Positions 11,101-23,400 of a DNA stretch of 64,000 bases are shown piece by piece. How positions within the stretch are numbered: position 1 is the first letter of the stretch; each line of letters begins with the position of its first letter. The notes beneath the pieces are model-generated. The model was not told the DNA's origin and did not search any database. It was given only the letters and a program-made list of their open reading frames with translations. This DNA comes from Tubulanus polymorphus (Eukaryota; Nemertea; Palaeonemertea; Tubulaniformes; Tubulanidae). Location: NCBI RefSeq assembly GCF_964204645.1, contig NC_134025.1, positions 28,302,001-28,366,000 of the forward strand. Reading direction: 5' to 3'. Position numbers and translations under genes: made by a program.

Positions 11101-13689
11101 CCGACCCGACCACCCACATTCAAATATATGCATAAACGTACAAGCTTTTTCATCAATACAGTTACGATAGGTCGATAATTTCAACTATTTTGAAATGTTC
11201 TTTCGTTCAATGATCTATGACATTGTCTCTATGGTATAGTAGTATAGTATAGTTAGTAGCAGCTTACCTCACTAGACTCTCGACTCAATCCGAAACCGGC
11301 AGGAGGCGCCGGTGGAGGCTGCATCGGCGGAGCATTCGAATGTTCAGCTTCAGAATGATTTCCCATTTTCCATCCGTGCATATCCTACAAACAGAACAAT
11401 ATTCAAACATCAAAACTGCTGGAAATAAAGGAGTTTTATAGGAGAAAGTTTCATGGAAGTGACCATATCTCGGTAAACCATTAATTCGGTGGTTTTGTAA
11501 TCAATATTTACCTGAGACATTTCTCTTTCTCTCTGATTTCCACGCATGTCTCTCATACTCTCTCTTCTGTTATCCTGCTGTCTTCGATTATCCTAGAGAA
11601 TATATTATTGCAATTACTTCAAAAATCCGGAAACGTTTTGAAAATGTATAGTCAATTTAGAGGAGCTTTCAAGGAATCAATGAGTAGTGTATGAATCCTG
11701 CATTGCAGGAGGATGATGAAATAAATACCGCCATTTCTTGTTTACGCATGTCCTGCCAGCCCATACTCTGCTGCATCTGTCGACGTCTGAATTGTTCTTC
11801 CTGTTGTTGTTGTCTCATCAGACGGTGTTGCCTTTGAGCTTCTTCTTCTTCGCGACGGATTCGTTCGTCTTCCTGTCGTCGCATCGTCATTTCTCTTCTC
11901 TTCATCTCTTCGGCGAGACGTTGCTCTTCGAGTCGTTGTAACTCTGATAAACATCAATCATTAACACAGTTATTGATCGCGAACGGCTGATTATGAGATA
12001 GAAAATTGCGCCAATATATCATCAAATATCTTACCTTGACGTAGGAGATTTGCCTGTTGTTCGTGAACTGCATTCGACATTTCCATTTCTAGTTTATCCA
12101 CTGCGTCTTCCATCTCTTTCTGTAAGCGTTCTTTTTCTTTCTGTTCCATCTCATATAGCTGTTTCCATCTCAAACCGAATTCGTATTCGAATGATTTCGT
12201 ATTAGCGAATCTCGGCATTTGCTCGCGCTCCCTGAAAAAAAAAAACCCAATGTATCACTTGACATAATCAATAACAATACCCAAATGGGTAGAAAATGCT
12301 AACAAGTTTATTTCAATTGTAAATACAGATCATTCTTTTTAAGAAGGAAACACTTAATTATCAACCGATCAAAAACAATACATACTTGGAATATCCGGAA
12401 TTTTTCTGTATATACTTTTCAGGCAACCCGTCTTCTTCATCTTTTTGTTCGAGGGGTTCGACTATTATCGGTTTCGGACTGGTTCCCAGTAGGAATACTC
12501 CGTCGTTGATGCTGGTCATCGCTTTCTGCGCGCCGGGTTTCCGCGCGAACTCGACGATACCCTCACCGCTCGGACGCCCGCGGTCATCGACGATAACTAT
12601 AGCCCGTTCTACTTGACCGAATTTCGAAAACGCCTCCTCCAGTAATTCGTTGCTGACGAAGGGTGAAATGTGACGCACTTTCAGCGCGGCTCCGTGAGTC
12701 GCGAATCTCACTCGTAGAATTCGACTTTTACGAATCGTTCCGTCGAGTTGCATTTTCGCTTTCTCCGCGTTATGTCTCGTATCCTGGAAACAGTCGTTAA
12801 ATAAGATTATCGTTTGAAATAAGGAATATTGAACTGCTTATCTTAGCTATCACAAATTTCCCCAAATGATTTTTAGTTTTTTCGTAAAACTCCCCGACTT
12901 CTTTTAAGGAAAAGTAAATTTGCTGACTTTTCCCCGATATCCAGGTGGTCACCCTCTGATTAACTAACACTAACCCATTAAATCTATTTCTAATCCTGAA
13001 ATGTTACTCAAACCCTATTCATTTTCTACAATCCATTGTTGTCTTAAAGATTGATTATTTCTAATAATTATATGTATTGCCAAAACTGATGATGATTTCA
13101 GAAAATAAATTACCAATCTGATAAATCCAAATCCTTTCTGTTTATTCAGATAAACTTCCGAGACGTCTCCAAATTCGAGAAACATCTTCTTGAAATCTTC
13201 TTCCTCTAATTCCGGCGTAAGATTGCCGACGAACAATCGACATCTTCCCGTGAATTTCTTTTCTTCTTTCGGTTTATCTTCGACTAACATACTCGTCGTT
13301 TCACCGCGATCCATTCCACCGCCGCGATTATTATTGCCGTAAAAATCTCTCGAACCTCCGCCGGCTCCGTGGTTCCGATCTGTGTCATGATGGTCACCGC
13401 CTCGCTGCTGCTGGCCACCACCACCTTTTCGGTCGTGAAAATTACCTCGATTACCTCTGTAACCTCCTCCTCGACCTCCTCTTCTAACGCCGCCTCCTCG
13501 TTCGTTGCGACCCCCTCCTTTATTTAGATCGTTATTAGCTGGAAGGTTTATCCCTGCTGCAGGAGGGTTTGCTATCAACGGTGCATCAGAATCTTTTTTG
13601 GCTGGAGACTTGTTTGTATTTTTGGTTTTATCTTCACCTGCTGCATTTTCAGGTTTCCCTATAGCCGCTGTTCCATTTCCTGATGCCAT
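8101..13689 (-). CDS. DBHS-family RNA-binding protein (NONO/SFPQ/PSPC1; fly nonA type), 7 exons
   Basis: Nuclear RNA- and DNA-binding protein of the Drosophila-behaviour/human-splicing family, which acts as dimers in splicing, transcription and, in vertebrates, paraspeckles. Exons: 13114-13689, 12386-12783, 12035-12231, 11729-11943, 11512-11592, 11268-11384, 8101-8277, encoding 586 residues. The first 130 residues are low complexity, with RGG-rich stretches around 55-130. RRM1 starts near residue 149 ([17 protein letters not shown], then KGFGFIRL). RRM2 follows in exon 2 ([19 protein letters not shown]), then the NOPS segment ([20 protein letters not shown]) and a long charged coiled coil ([20 protein letters not shown] onward). 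The C-terminus is Pro/Met/Gly-rich and ends KRPRRF. The last intron is about 3 kb. The family is certain; which of the three vertebrate paralogues it matches is not meaningful for a single invertebrate gene. Confidence 0.95.
9727..9850. mobile_element. foldback/MITE-like element in the last DBHS intron
   Basis: AGGGATGAGTAGT at 9727-9739 is repeated exactly in inverted orientation at 9838-9850. Inside these ends, a second imperfect pair (GTCCAGACGAGGTG against the complement of CACCTGTCTAGGAC) continues the pairing, so most of the 124 bp can fold back. No clear target-site duplication is visible. Non-coding. Confidence 0.6.
12880..12960. repeat. probable dispersed-repeat fragment in a DBHS intron
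   Basis: C/T-rich segment with repeated CCCCGACTT/CCCCGATAT-like words followed by CCAGGTGGTCACCCTC. This wording is reminiscent of dispersed repeats in invertebrate genomes, but I recognise it only by style. It lies between the exons ending at 13114 and starting at 12783. Confidence 0.3.
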
Positions 13690-14438
13690 CTTCGATTACA
13701 AGCGCTCTAAATATTGGCGTCAAGTTTCGTAATTTAGACGAAAATGCACTCAAAAAGCGTATAGAAAATCCGTGGATATGTTTTTAGTAACAATGGAGGA
13801 TCGGAGTAGCCAGTGAGAGGGCGCCACAAGACGGTCATAGATCGAAAATTGAAACTTCTTGTTTAACGAACTGAAACGTCGGTCGAAAAACCTCAACTGG
13901 GTTCGAACCCGGGACACCCATTTATCCTTTATTCAGTTTTTGGACAATACAGAGTTCCATCTCATTTTAAGATATGCGTCTTACAAGTGAAATCACATAT
14001 TTTCATCTTTCATGCCATGTACAACCAAACAACCAAAACAACCAAAATGCCACAACGACAAAAGACACAAATGATTAATTAAGTAAATATATAATTTATT
14101 AAACTAAATATGGTAATTTCTTTACAAAACAACAATTTCGAAAAAAAGAATATTCTTCAATCTCTGATTAACAATTCAGTATATAAATGGACGGTATAAT
14201 CTCAGCGGAACTCTGTGGTGTCATGGAATCTATTTCTTGTTGCAAGGAAGAGAACATCAAGATTTTAATGTATACATATCTATCATAAAAAGAAAACTTT
14301 AAACTTACATATATCAAAACTCTTTAACATGGATTTCACTATCAATCCAACTGATAAGCAATTCACATCCAAAAATTAATTTTCTAAAAATATTTTCACA
14401 TCAGAAATCATTCATAATTCAGTTTATTTACAATTGAA
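13690..14438. other. DBHS promoter / dynein 3' flank
   Basis: A 750-bp gap between the DBHS start codon and the dynein stop codon, both genes on the minus strand. It holds promoter motif copy 2 at 13815-13834, a GGTTCGAACCC palindrome near 13899 and an A-rich stretch near 14020-14050 (AACCAAA words). For the dynein transcript, AATAAA hexamers on the minus strand lie at 14423-14428, immediately after the stop, and near 14095. Confidence 0.6.
13815..13834. promoter_or_regulatory. promoter motif copy 2 (GGCGCCAC core), upstream of the DBHS gene
   Basis: GAGAGGGCGCCACAAGACGG, about 130 bp upstream of the DBHS start codon. It is nearly the same as the copy at 44481-44500 in both core and right flank (AGAGGGCGCCAC, then ACGG after three or four bases). 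Confidence 0.55.
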
Positions 14439-17400
14439 TCAGTAAGGTCTACAGGTAGCGGATAAGCCTCTCAGAGACCAGCGAGTTGCCGGTATTCCGT
14501 CGTGTCTTAAATCAACTTCCATAATGACATCATTAGTATTATTACGAGTTGGAAACACGGGGCACGTATAAGTTTCGCTGACTCTTAAAATATCTTGCGA
14601 ACCAGGTTTTTCGCTAGTCGGCCAACATGTAACGTGTATTACTGGTAATGTAGTGCACGTATGACGTGACGGAGCATCCTGCAGTTCACCGCTAGTTTTA
14701 TCCCACGAACATCCCCAGATATATATACCGTATATAAACATGCCTTCAGGCGGAGGATCGCGCAACTGAAATATAGAAATACAAAATTTATTACAGTTTT
14801 CTTCGAAACCAGTTTAAATGAAAACGATGAAATGATTTTGAAATCGTAAGAAACTTACATGATCTTTATCGCGTGCGGTAAGTTCAGTTTGGAACACGCA
14901 TGGCTCCATGTTTCCTGATCGATCAAAGTGATTGTAATGTTTATACGTGTCTTGTTTCAATAGAGCAAGGAGTCCTCTCGGATTAAAGAATGCTCCCAAC
15001 CAATAAGCTGGCATCTTTTCACGACCCTAAGACAACAATAACATATATATATATGATTTACATTCAGACTAGAGTTTAATCAAGAAATGACCTTTATAAA
15101 TTGTCATCTTACCAGAGCGAGAATCTTCTCAAAATGCTGTGTTCTATTTGTAAGGTCGTTTAACCAATTGATGAGGCTAAAAGATTTTGGAGGTGCCGAT
15201 GGACCAGCCAGTTTTAGCCAGGATTGAGGAATTTGATTGTGATAAAGAGCATCTGCTGTTTCAACTAATTTTGGAGAAAGTTGATCTCCGAATACTGTCA
15301 CTTCAACGGCAGCCTTGATTGCCTGAAATAAAGATTGAACAAAATTTTTGAATCAAGAAAAAAAAATTTGTGAGGGATGAACTTTGTTTAACGTCTAGAG
15401 TACCTGCAGAGAAGTCTTTATGTCAGTTAACAAAGTCATCATCATGTTGATCTCCCTCTGTATATAGATATTGAATGGAGTCAATCCACCGATCTTCTTG
15501 ATGCGTTCAGTCAAATAATCCTAACGTAGACATTAACATAATCGTTACACATTGATTCAATTTACAAGAAAGATTGTAGATGATTCTAGTTTACTTACTG
15601 AACTATAAATTCGTGGAACTTTCGGTATCAAATTATGACATATCTCCCATAGTTCGACATCTTTCTTCATTTTGATAACAGCGTGACTCGCAGATGCAAA
15701 TACTCCGGTGTTACTGACATATGGATTTGTACTATTGATACTTAAAGTAGTTGCAGGAGTTCCTAAATACAATACATGAAATGAAGATTAACATTTACTT
15801 CAGTTTGGTCAATATGTACAAGAGCCTTAACTACAACACTTACCATCAAAAGGTGTTGGAGGTCTTGGGAACAGTTGATGTGATAGTGTGTCCGATGATG
15901 GCATGCAATCCAGCAATCTATTTAGTCGAGTAAAAACATATTGATCTACTGCTAATATTGTCTAAAATACAAACGATACCAGAGTCAGTCACTTCATCAA
16001 ATACAATCGAAATAGACCAGCAGATACTATAAGAACTAACCTCTGAGCTTGGGTGTAAGTTACAAGCTTCTGGTGCTTCAAGGAGATGAATCGGAATAGA
16101 CTCTAAAGCCCTAGTTATAGTACCAATAGTGGCATAAGAGCTAAAGAACACTGATGGATGTTTGTACTTCACTGAAATATGAAACAAAGAATTCGTTTAT
16201 ATGATAGAATTACACATTATATTGATAAAAAATTAGAAATATGAATCAACAGACAACTTACATTTAGCCAGTTCAAATTCCTTTTTAACGGCAGTTGGAG
16301 ATATCCAGTAGTCAACCATCGCTCCTAAACTCAACTGATCATAGACATCTGATATAGAGTTTCCATATAACATCTGCATTGACAAAACAACATTGAGGAA
16401 ATAAAATTTACAAAAAGCATTGTGGGATACAGGATCGAAATTGTTAGATTGAACATAGTTTGTGATATATACCTCAGCTAACATGAATCTCATTCCAGCC
16501 CAGGACGGATTCCTGGCAGTCAAACTTCCATCAGCTGAAACTGCAGTAATGCTATCTTTGAACTCTGAGTATGCGACCTTAATTGCTTCCTATTCAAATG
16601 AAATGAAACGGAAAATGTTATATCTCTGATGGGGAAAGATTACTGCAAGGCAACAAAATCTAGATTTTTTCTTACATGAAGCTGTGTATCATTGATATGC
16701 TTGAAATCATCTGGAACATTCCACCCTCCACGACCAAATCTACTCCTTAGTTTTATAGCACCGTGCAGATAACATAGATTATGCAGTAGTGGAGTCCATT
16801 CCGGACGATTGCTGATTTTCAAAAGTTCTGTATCGGCATTACTGAAGAATCTTACGAGATTATCCTTCATTATCTAAAGGAAGAAAGAGAACAAATGTAT
16901 ATATTTTGAGTTTCGTATGAAATTTTAAAAGGTTACACATTGTATATTACAAAATTACCTTTGGTGGATCAATAACTAATTTCACTGATGACTGAAGGAG
17001 TTGAGTTGGTAAAGGAATTGATCCTTGTAATGAAACCCAACAGCGGAATTGTTGGTTGACCTGGTCATTTTCATTCAAAATACTCTGCAAACCATTGAGT
17101 AAATGCGGAGAATTGTGCGCATCTTGCAGGAAAATCCATTCACCCTAAAAAACATCAAAACCAAATATATCATCAGAGATGAAATACTTTTTACTCTCTA
17201 CAAAAATATGAAATGCATGTGGGGTACTTACATTTTCCATTGCTCTAGATATAACCTTCTTTACATGTCTCTCTTTCACTGAGCTTCCATCATTTATTGG
17301 AATGATTTCAAATCCATTCCCTTGCTTCCCGGCAAATTCTTTAAAAAGTTCACCAGTATTTGTTTCTGTCATAGTGATGAGAGCTATTGGAATATTCGGG

Positions 17401-20400
17401 GTACTCTGACGAATAAGCATTCCGAAGTCCACACCAATATCAGCTGTATATCTGAAATAATGACAAATAAAACATTGATCCTTTATATTTCTGCTACTCT
17501 TGTCTTCTATGACACATAAATCGATGGTAGACCATGAACTCACTTCTTTCCTAACACAGAATTGATAAATATTGTCGTTGCTTGCATCAATCTATCATTT
17601 CTCACTGCTCTGAGTATCAGGAACCGTTGAAGGGGTGCGAAAGTGTCATCCATTTTATCGGGTAGCGGAACCAGTTCTGGGAAATCATTTTCGCACAAAT
17701 TTCTCCATTGCGTTTCGCGACCATCTCGAGGCATTCGGTCAAACATGTCCTGGAACCACGGGAAATGAATCGCCAACAACTGTAGATTAGCGAACTGATC
17801 ATCAAGCATCCAATCAAACGCTTTCTTAGCATTAGCAATTTTAGGATCAGTCGGTTGCGCTGACTGGCCTGCCATGACAGCGGCACCAAATGTAGGCGAG
17901 ACAAGAAATTCACGTTCTCCAATTCCAACACGCCCCAAAGAATCCTCGACCTGAAATTCAATAATTTAATGAAAACAAGGGAAATTGTTTTAATGATAGT
18001 GAAAACAACTTGATGAATTCAAAACATACTTCAGTTGCGAGAAGCAGTGTGTAAATAATACGATCTTGTTCTAATAAAGATCTGGCTGTTGTTACGTATG
18101 ACGTCCAAGTAAGTCTTTCAATGACTGCTTTCATAGATGTTCTGAAAAATAGATACAAATGGAGATTCAACAAATTCGACCACCGTATAAACTAACCAGA
18201 AGTATTTTTGATGTGTATTATGTGATTTACCTGTCCGAATGATTGATAGCAGTATCATAAACACTGAGGAACTGATTAAATGACGTCTGATATAGAGGAT
18301 TGATTTCACACATATACTGACTCGTATCAAACAGTACAGCAGCTCGTTTAGAGATTAATCTGAATCCTTCTCTCGCTTTCAATATCGTACTAATAGCAGA
18401 TACAGTTCTAGATTTACTGAAATTTGAAATACATGATATACAATATATGTTATCCAGTTCAAATGCATTCCATTAGCCAAAGTATTATCTGAATGGGAGG
18501 GTCTTAAGATGCGTCGTGAACTCGTCTAAATCCATAGATTGGTAGCGACAGAGATTTGTGGGATGCATATTGATAAACTCTTGATCCAAATGATAGCCTC
18601 ACCTTTCAATAGATTCATCATAATGCTTTTTCAAGTCTGCAAGTTTTTTAGTCGTCGATAAATCATTCATGAGACGAATATCACTTCCTAAACACGTTAC
18701 CATTTCATCATCTATCTTTTTCAGGACTTCCATATGTCCCAAATATTCCTAAGAGAAATATGACGATAAAACTGAATGAACTGTTTGAATGGACACCGAT
18801 TAGTTTAATAATCAAGCAGTAATTTCTACCTCGTTTAGAATCGTCTCCTCTTCTTTCAGACGAGTTTTCTCTTTCTTCATGAATCGATCGAGAAGCTCTT
18901 CCTCGATACAACTGCGAGACAGATTGAAACGGATGACGTTGACGTACGCGCAGAGAATGTGCGGAATCAGATGAGGCTCGGTAGATGTGTGTATAAACAG
19001 ACGGAATGAAGGCTGACATTCAACTTCATGATCACCAACCTAAAAATACAGTAAATCTATTAGAATGACGGATGATTTACAGTGAGTTTCTGATGTACAA
19101 ATAAACATCATAAATATCGTAGTTACCATGATTTTGAAAGGTTGTGAACCATTCAAAAATGCTTCTTTCTTGTTTAAAACGACTCTGAACCTTTGATCAA
19201 CGCTCAGCTCATCACAGTTACAATCGGTAATCAATAATGGTTGACCATCAGACAATGATGTTTCGAGCTGCGATCTCAGATCCTGAAAAAGATAGTTCAT
19301 ACTCCATGAAGCACATCGAACACAGTTAAATAGAACGAAATATCATATTATATGAATATCAATGAAGATAAAGACTTACATGGTACCGAACAACGACTAA
19401 ATTACTGGATTTTAGATAAAACTTCATCCAGTCAATTATACGACTTGTAGTATCACAAATCAGTGGCCAAGCATTTATACTCTGTTCCTGCATCACTAAA
19501 CTAGCATTCTCTAGCATCAGAGGAGTCTTAGGAAGCTCCAATAAATCGAGCTTCTTAATCTCGATCTGTAATGAATATCAAAAGCAAGCCATATTTGAGA
19601 TGAAGCTGTTGGTAAAATGTTGGAAATCTCATTACAGAGAAAATTTTTCAACATACCGGCGTGTACAAGAAATCAATAAGTTGTGTATTCCTGAATAACT
19701 GTTTTGGGTTGAGTTTGATTCCGTGATGTTCACAGGCATACATGAAAAACTCACCAAGTCGCTTTCTGAAATCATATCAGATACGGGTAATCGATGAGAT
19801 TTGAGACTTGAAAGTTAGTTTGTAATACAGCCATTGACTATTATGTTTACCTAGTATCAGTAGCCATACTTCCACAGTACACGAGGAATGCAGCTGCTGT
19901 GATACTGTTTGCCAACAAGGTTTCATCAGTTTCATATTCTTCGACAAACTTCTGCCACAGTTCTTCTTGCGTTTTCAGGCTAGAGAATTGAAATAAAAAC
20001 GATAATTTCTCTGATAATTATAAAAGACCATCAACTCTTTCATGCTCAAGGCTTACTTTTCGATCATATCGGTTGTTGCTTTAAGGCGTTCTTTCATCGC
20101 TAACAGTTGCATGTCATATGAATGTTTTTCAACAACCGATTCGTCATATTTAGCTTGGAGTTCATCAACTAGTTTTTGAATCTTTTCCAAATCGTCTTGG
20201 GTATAATCATCCATTCGTTCCTCTCTGGCTGCGTCATCTTGATCTTGTGTGTCCTGTAGCTGAAACAGTACATAAAATATGCATCAGTTATGCTATCAAG
20301 AGAGGCTTATAGCGGTAGATTAAATGACAAATCAAATGGGAAGCTTATTATGAACTAACACATTGTCTAGTTGAAAAGAAAAGAGCTATTATGAAACTAA

Positions 20401-23400
20401 ACTAAACGTGTTCTAACTACATTCTAGGCATGCACGTAACTTGGTAAAGTTGTGTGAAGTAAATTGGACAGTAATATTAGTTCATAGTAACAAAAGGAAC
20501 GTGTTAAAATAATTTTTGTTAAAATGCACAAGTATAGAGACTTTTTAACAAACATACAGGAATTAGAGGAGATTTTTACTAAAGGGACAGCTTTGTAATA
20601 AAATAAAAATTGGTAAATTCAGGCATTTGTTATGATCTATATATACATTGTAAAATATCATACTTTTGCCTCAAATTCTTCATCTTTCTTATGTTGCTGT
20701 AAACAGGAACAATATTATGATGTATGTAAGTGTACCTGTGCTAATGAATAGTTTGTAGCAAAGAGATTAACAGAAAAAATTGAATGTGTTCTCTAAATGG
20801 ATGTTCTAGTAAGCGCAGCTTCAGGAAATCACTACTCAAAGAGTGTTCAAGTGTGTGAATTACATGTGTAGAAATTGACTTGAAGAATATGATTTCTAAT
20901 TCCAACTAAAAGCTTTCATCCCTTGTCTGAGAAAGATCATCAAAAATCCATATAGAGCATTTACGGAAATAAAATATTCACAGCAATTTATAAACTCAAA
21001 GAACATCTCTCTCAATCAATGACTCACCTTAGCTTCTTTTTCTTGTTGTTTCCTTTCATTTTCTTCGATTTCTCGTTCAAGTTCATGTTGTTTTTCAAGC
21101 GCTGCTTTCAGAGGCTGACAATACTTCGTGTATTCCACGATGGCTATAGTATATTGAACGAGAGTAGCGGCATCTTCACTAGCGAACCTAGCAGCAGCTA
21201 ATGTTATACCTCTCGTATTGTCAGGTGAAGGTGTTCGTCGCGTTGGCGGAAATGGTCGGTTGTCTAAAAAGCAGGTTTAAGTTTTATATATGAATATAAG
21301 GTAAATAAAACTAAAAAGTTTTCGGAGTTTATGATGATATTGCTACCTGGTGCATTTTCTAAAAGAGTTCCTTCTCCAGTGATGCCTAACTGACCATCTC
21401 GACCTTTAGCCAGGAACGATTCAACCGATTTAGAAACATCGGTCTTTAAACCATCTTCCCATTGAACGTTGTGTAACATATCGACAAACTTTGTTGTATC
21501 ATTCATCGCTTGCGTAATGGCTTTCCACTGAGCTCGATCAACACGTTCATTCAGGCTCTTTTCTTTAGAAGAGGCTGAAAAATTGAAATATCCACTCGTG
21601 TATTCATCTATCTTATATCAATGTTACTCTACTGGGGTACTGCTAGGTTGTCAGATTCGTGTGCAGTGTGGAAATTCAATAGCCTTTGGTGTGGGGAGTG
21701 GATAAGCATTAAAATAAGCGAACACACATTATTTTCTTACAATATACATGTTCAAAACAAATTCAAGAATGATTCTCATTTAATAGTTTTGTTATAATTT
21801 GCATGCAAGGAAGGATGTTAGTAAGTTACTTACGCATTTTAACTGATTTAAGTTTTGCACTCGCTTCACTACCTGACAGTCGACTGCTGCTTTCATCACG
21901 AGGATAGTTTATAGAAGCCGATGAATCTTTAGTGTCGGGTCTGTGCGAGTTTGGAACGCGCTTCCCAATCAGTGTCATAACCATTTCCATGACTTGTCCG
22001 ACTAGTAACGGCGGGCTTCCGAATGCCTTTAAACGTTCGATGCAACCGCGATCAACTTTACCGCGCCATAGATTCACCTGAATTATCATAGAATATTTGC
22101 TGTATTCATCGATATCTATTCAAAACTATTAAGTGTTGAGTGTAAGTCGTACCTGTTTTCGTGCGCCCTCGAGCTCGTGACGACAATGTTCAACTTGTTT
22201 AATCGAAGCCATCAGTTCCTCTTTAGCTTTCACGTGTCTGTTACGCATGTTTTCCTCTCGTAAACGATCAAACTCTTTGTCATATTCATCATAATCATCT
22301 ATGAGGAATATTATCGAAAAATTCAGGAATATGAAAATTACAGAGATAGGAATGTAATTTGAACCCACATTATGATTTCTTCTGATAAAGTCAATATGTT
22401 ATGAACAATTCACCTTGTTTTAGAAGATCATCTTCTTCTTCGTCGTCAGAAGACATTTCATTAAGCTGCAGGAAAGCACTAAGAGCATTACTTTCGCCGA
22501 CTTCTGCCTTCAATTTTTCGAGTATCGTCACTTTCGTCGTTAGTTCTCTCAGAATTTGTGCCGTGTTAGATTTAGCTTCGTCATATTTTCCTATGATGTG
22601 TTTGATGGCTTGACGCATCGTCTTCGCATCAGTTCGACTCTGAGCCAGAGCAGCTAAGACTTTTCTACGAGATTCAAGAGAAATTTCTAGCAAGTGTCTT
22701 TTTAGAAAGCTGGATGGAGTTTTGAAATTGTAACTTACTTCAACTTTTCTACAGTTTCAGTTCGTTCAATCGATTTCTTGTTGTAAATATGATAGAATGT
22801 ATTCATGAACCGACGATAGGTCAATGGACCGACAAAAACTTCATTCTTTCCGAGGCCACTAGCCAGTCTATGCTTTTGTCTGAAAAATGATCAAATAATC
22901 GACTAATTAAAACAAATTGCTGAATCTAAATCTCTCAAAAATAACATACCAATCTCAACTTACTTAATATTTTCCAGTACCATTGTCTTAGAGTATGGTA
23001 GGTTTGGTACTTTGATCGATGTTGATTTGATCAGATCTTTACGTTTATCTTGAACGCGTATATTTGTCATCATGATCTCTTCACTTGCGTCACCGGCCCA
23101 CGGTATTTGTTTACTCTCGGTCAGGATGAAATTGTGAATATTTGCCATACAGTTGATCACACTTTCGCTGTTAAGAATATGAATATCACTGTATAATGAT
23201 GGTTTCTTTTTTCTAACAAATATTTTCTCTGAATATGTTATTATACCGCAGCTTACCCAATTTCACTATCAACGAAAGCAAACTGTTTTTGAGCGGTGAA
23301 AAAAGAGGCTTCTTTGAGTAAGGCTTCCTGTGGCCAATCGCAAACCCAATCAACTTGACATCCACTCAGCAATCCTGGATATTCACTACAAATATCAAAT

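Noticed and set aside
13880-13925. Possible tRNA gene or tRNA-derived SINE around GGTTCGAACCCGGGAC
   Set aside because: The B-box-like word is self-complementary and fits both strands, but no A box lies at the right distance on either strand and no cloverleaf can be drawn.
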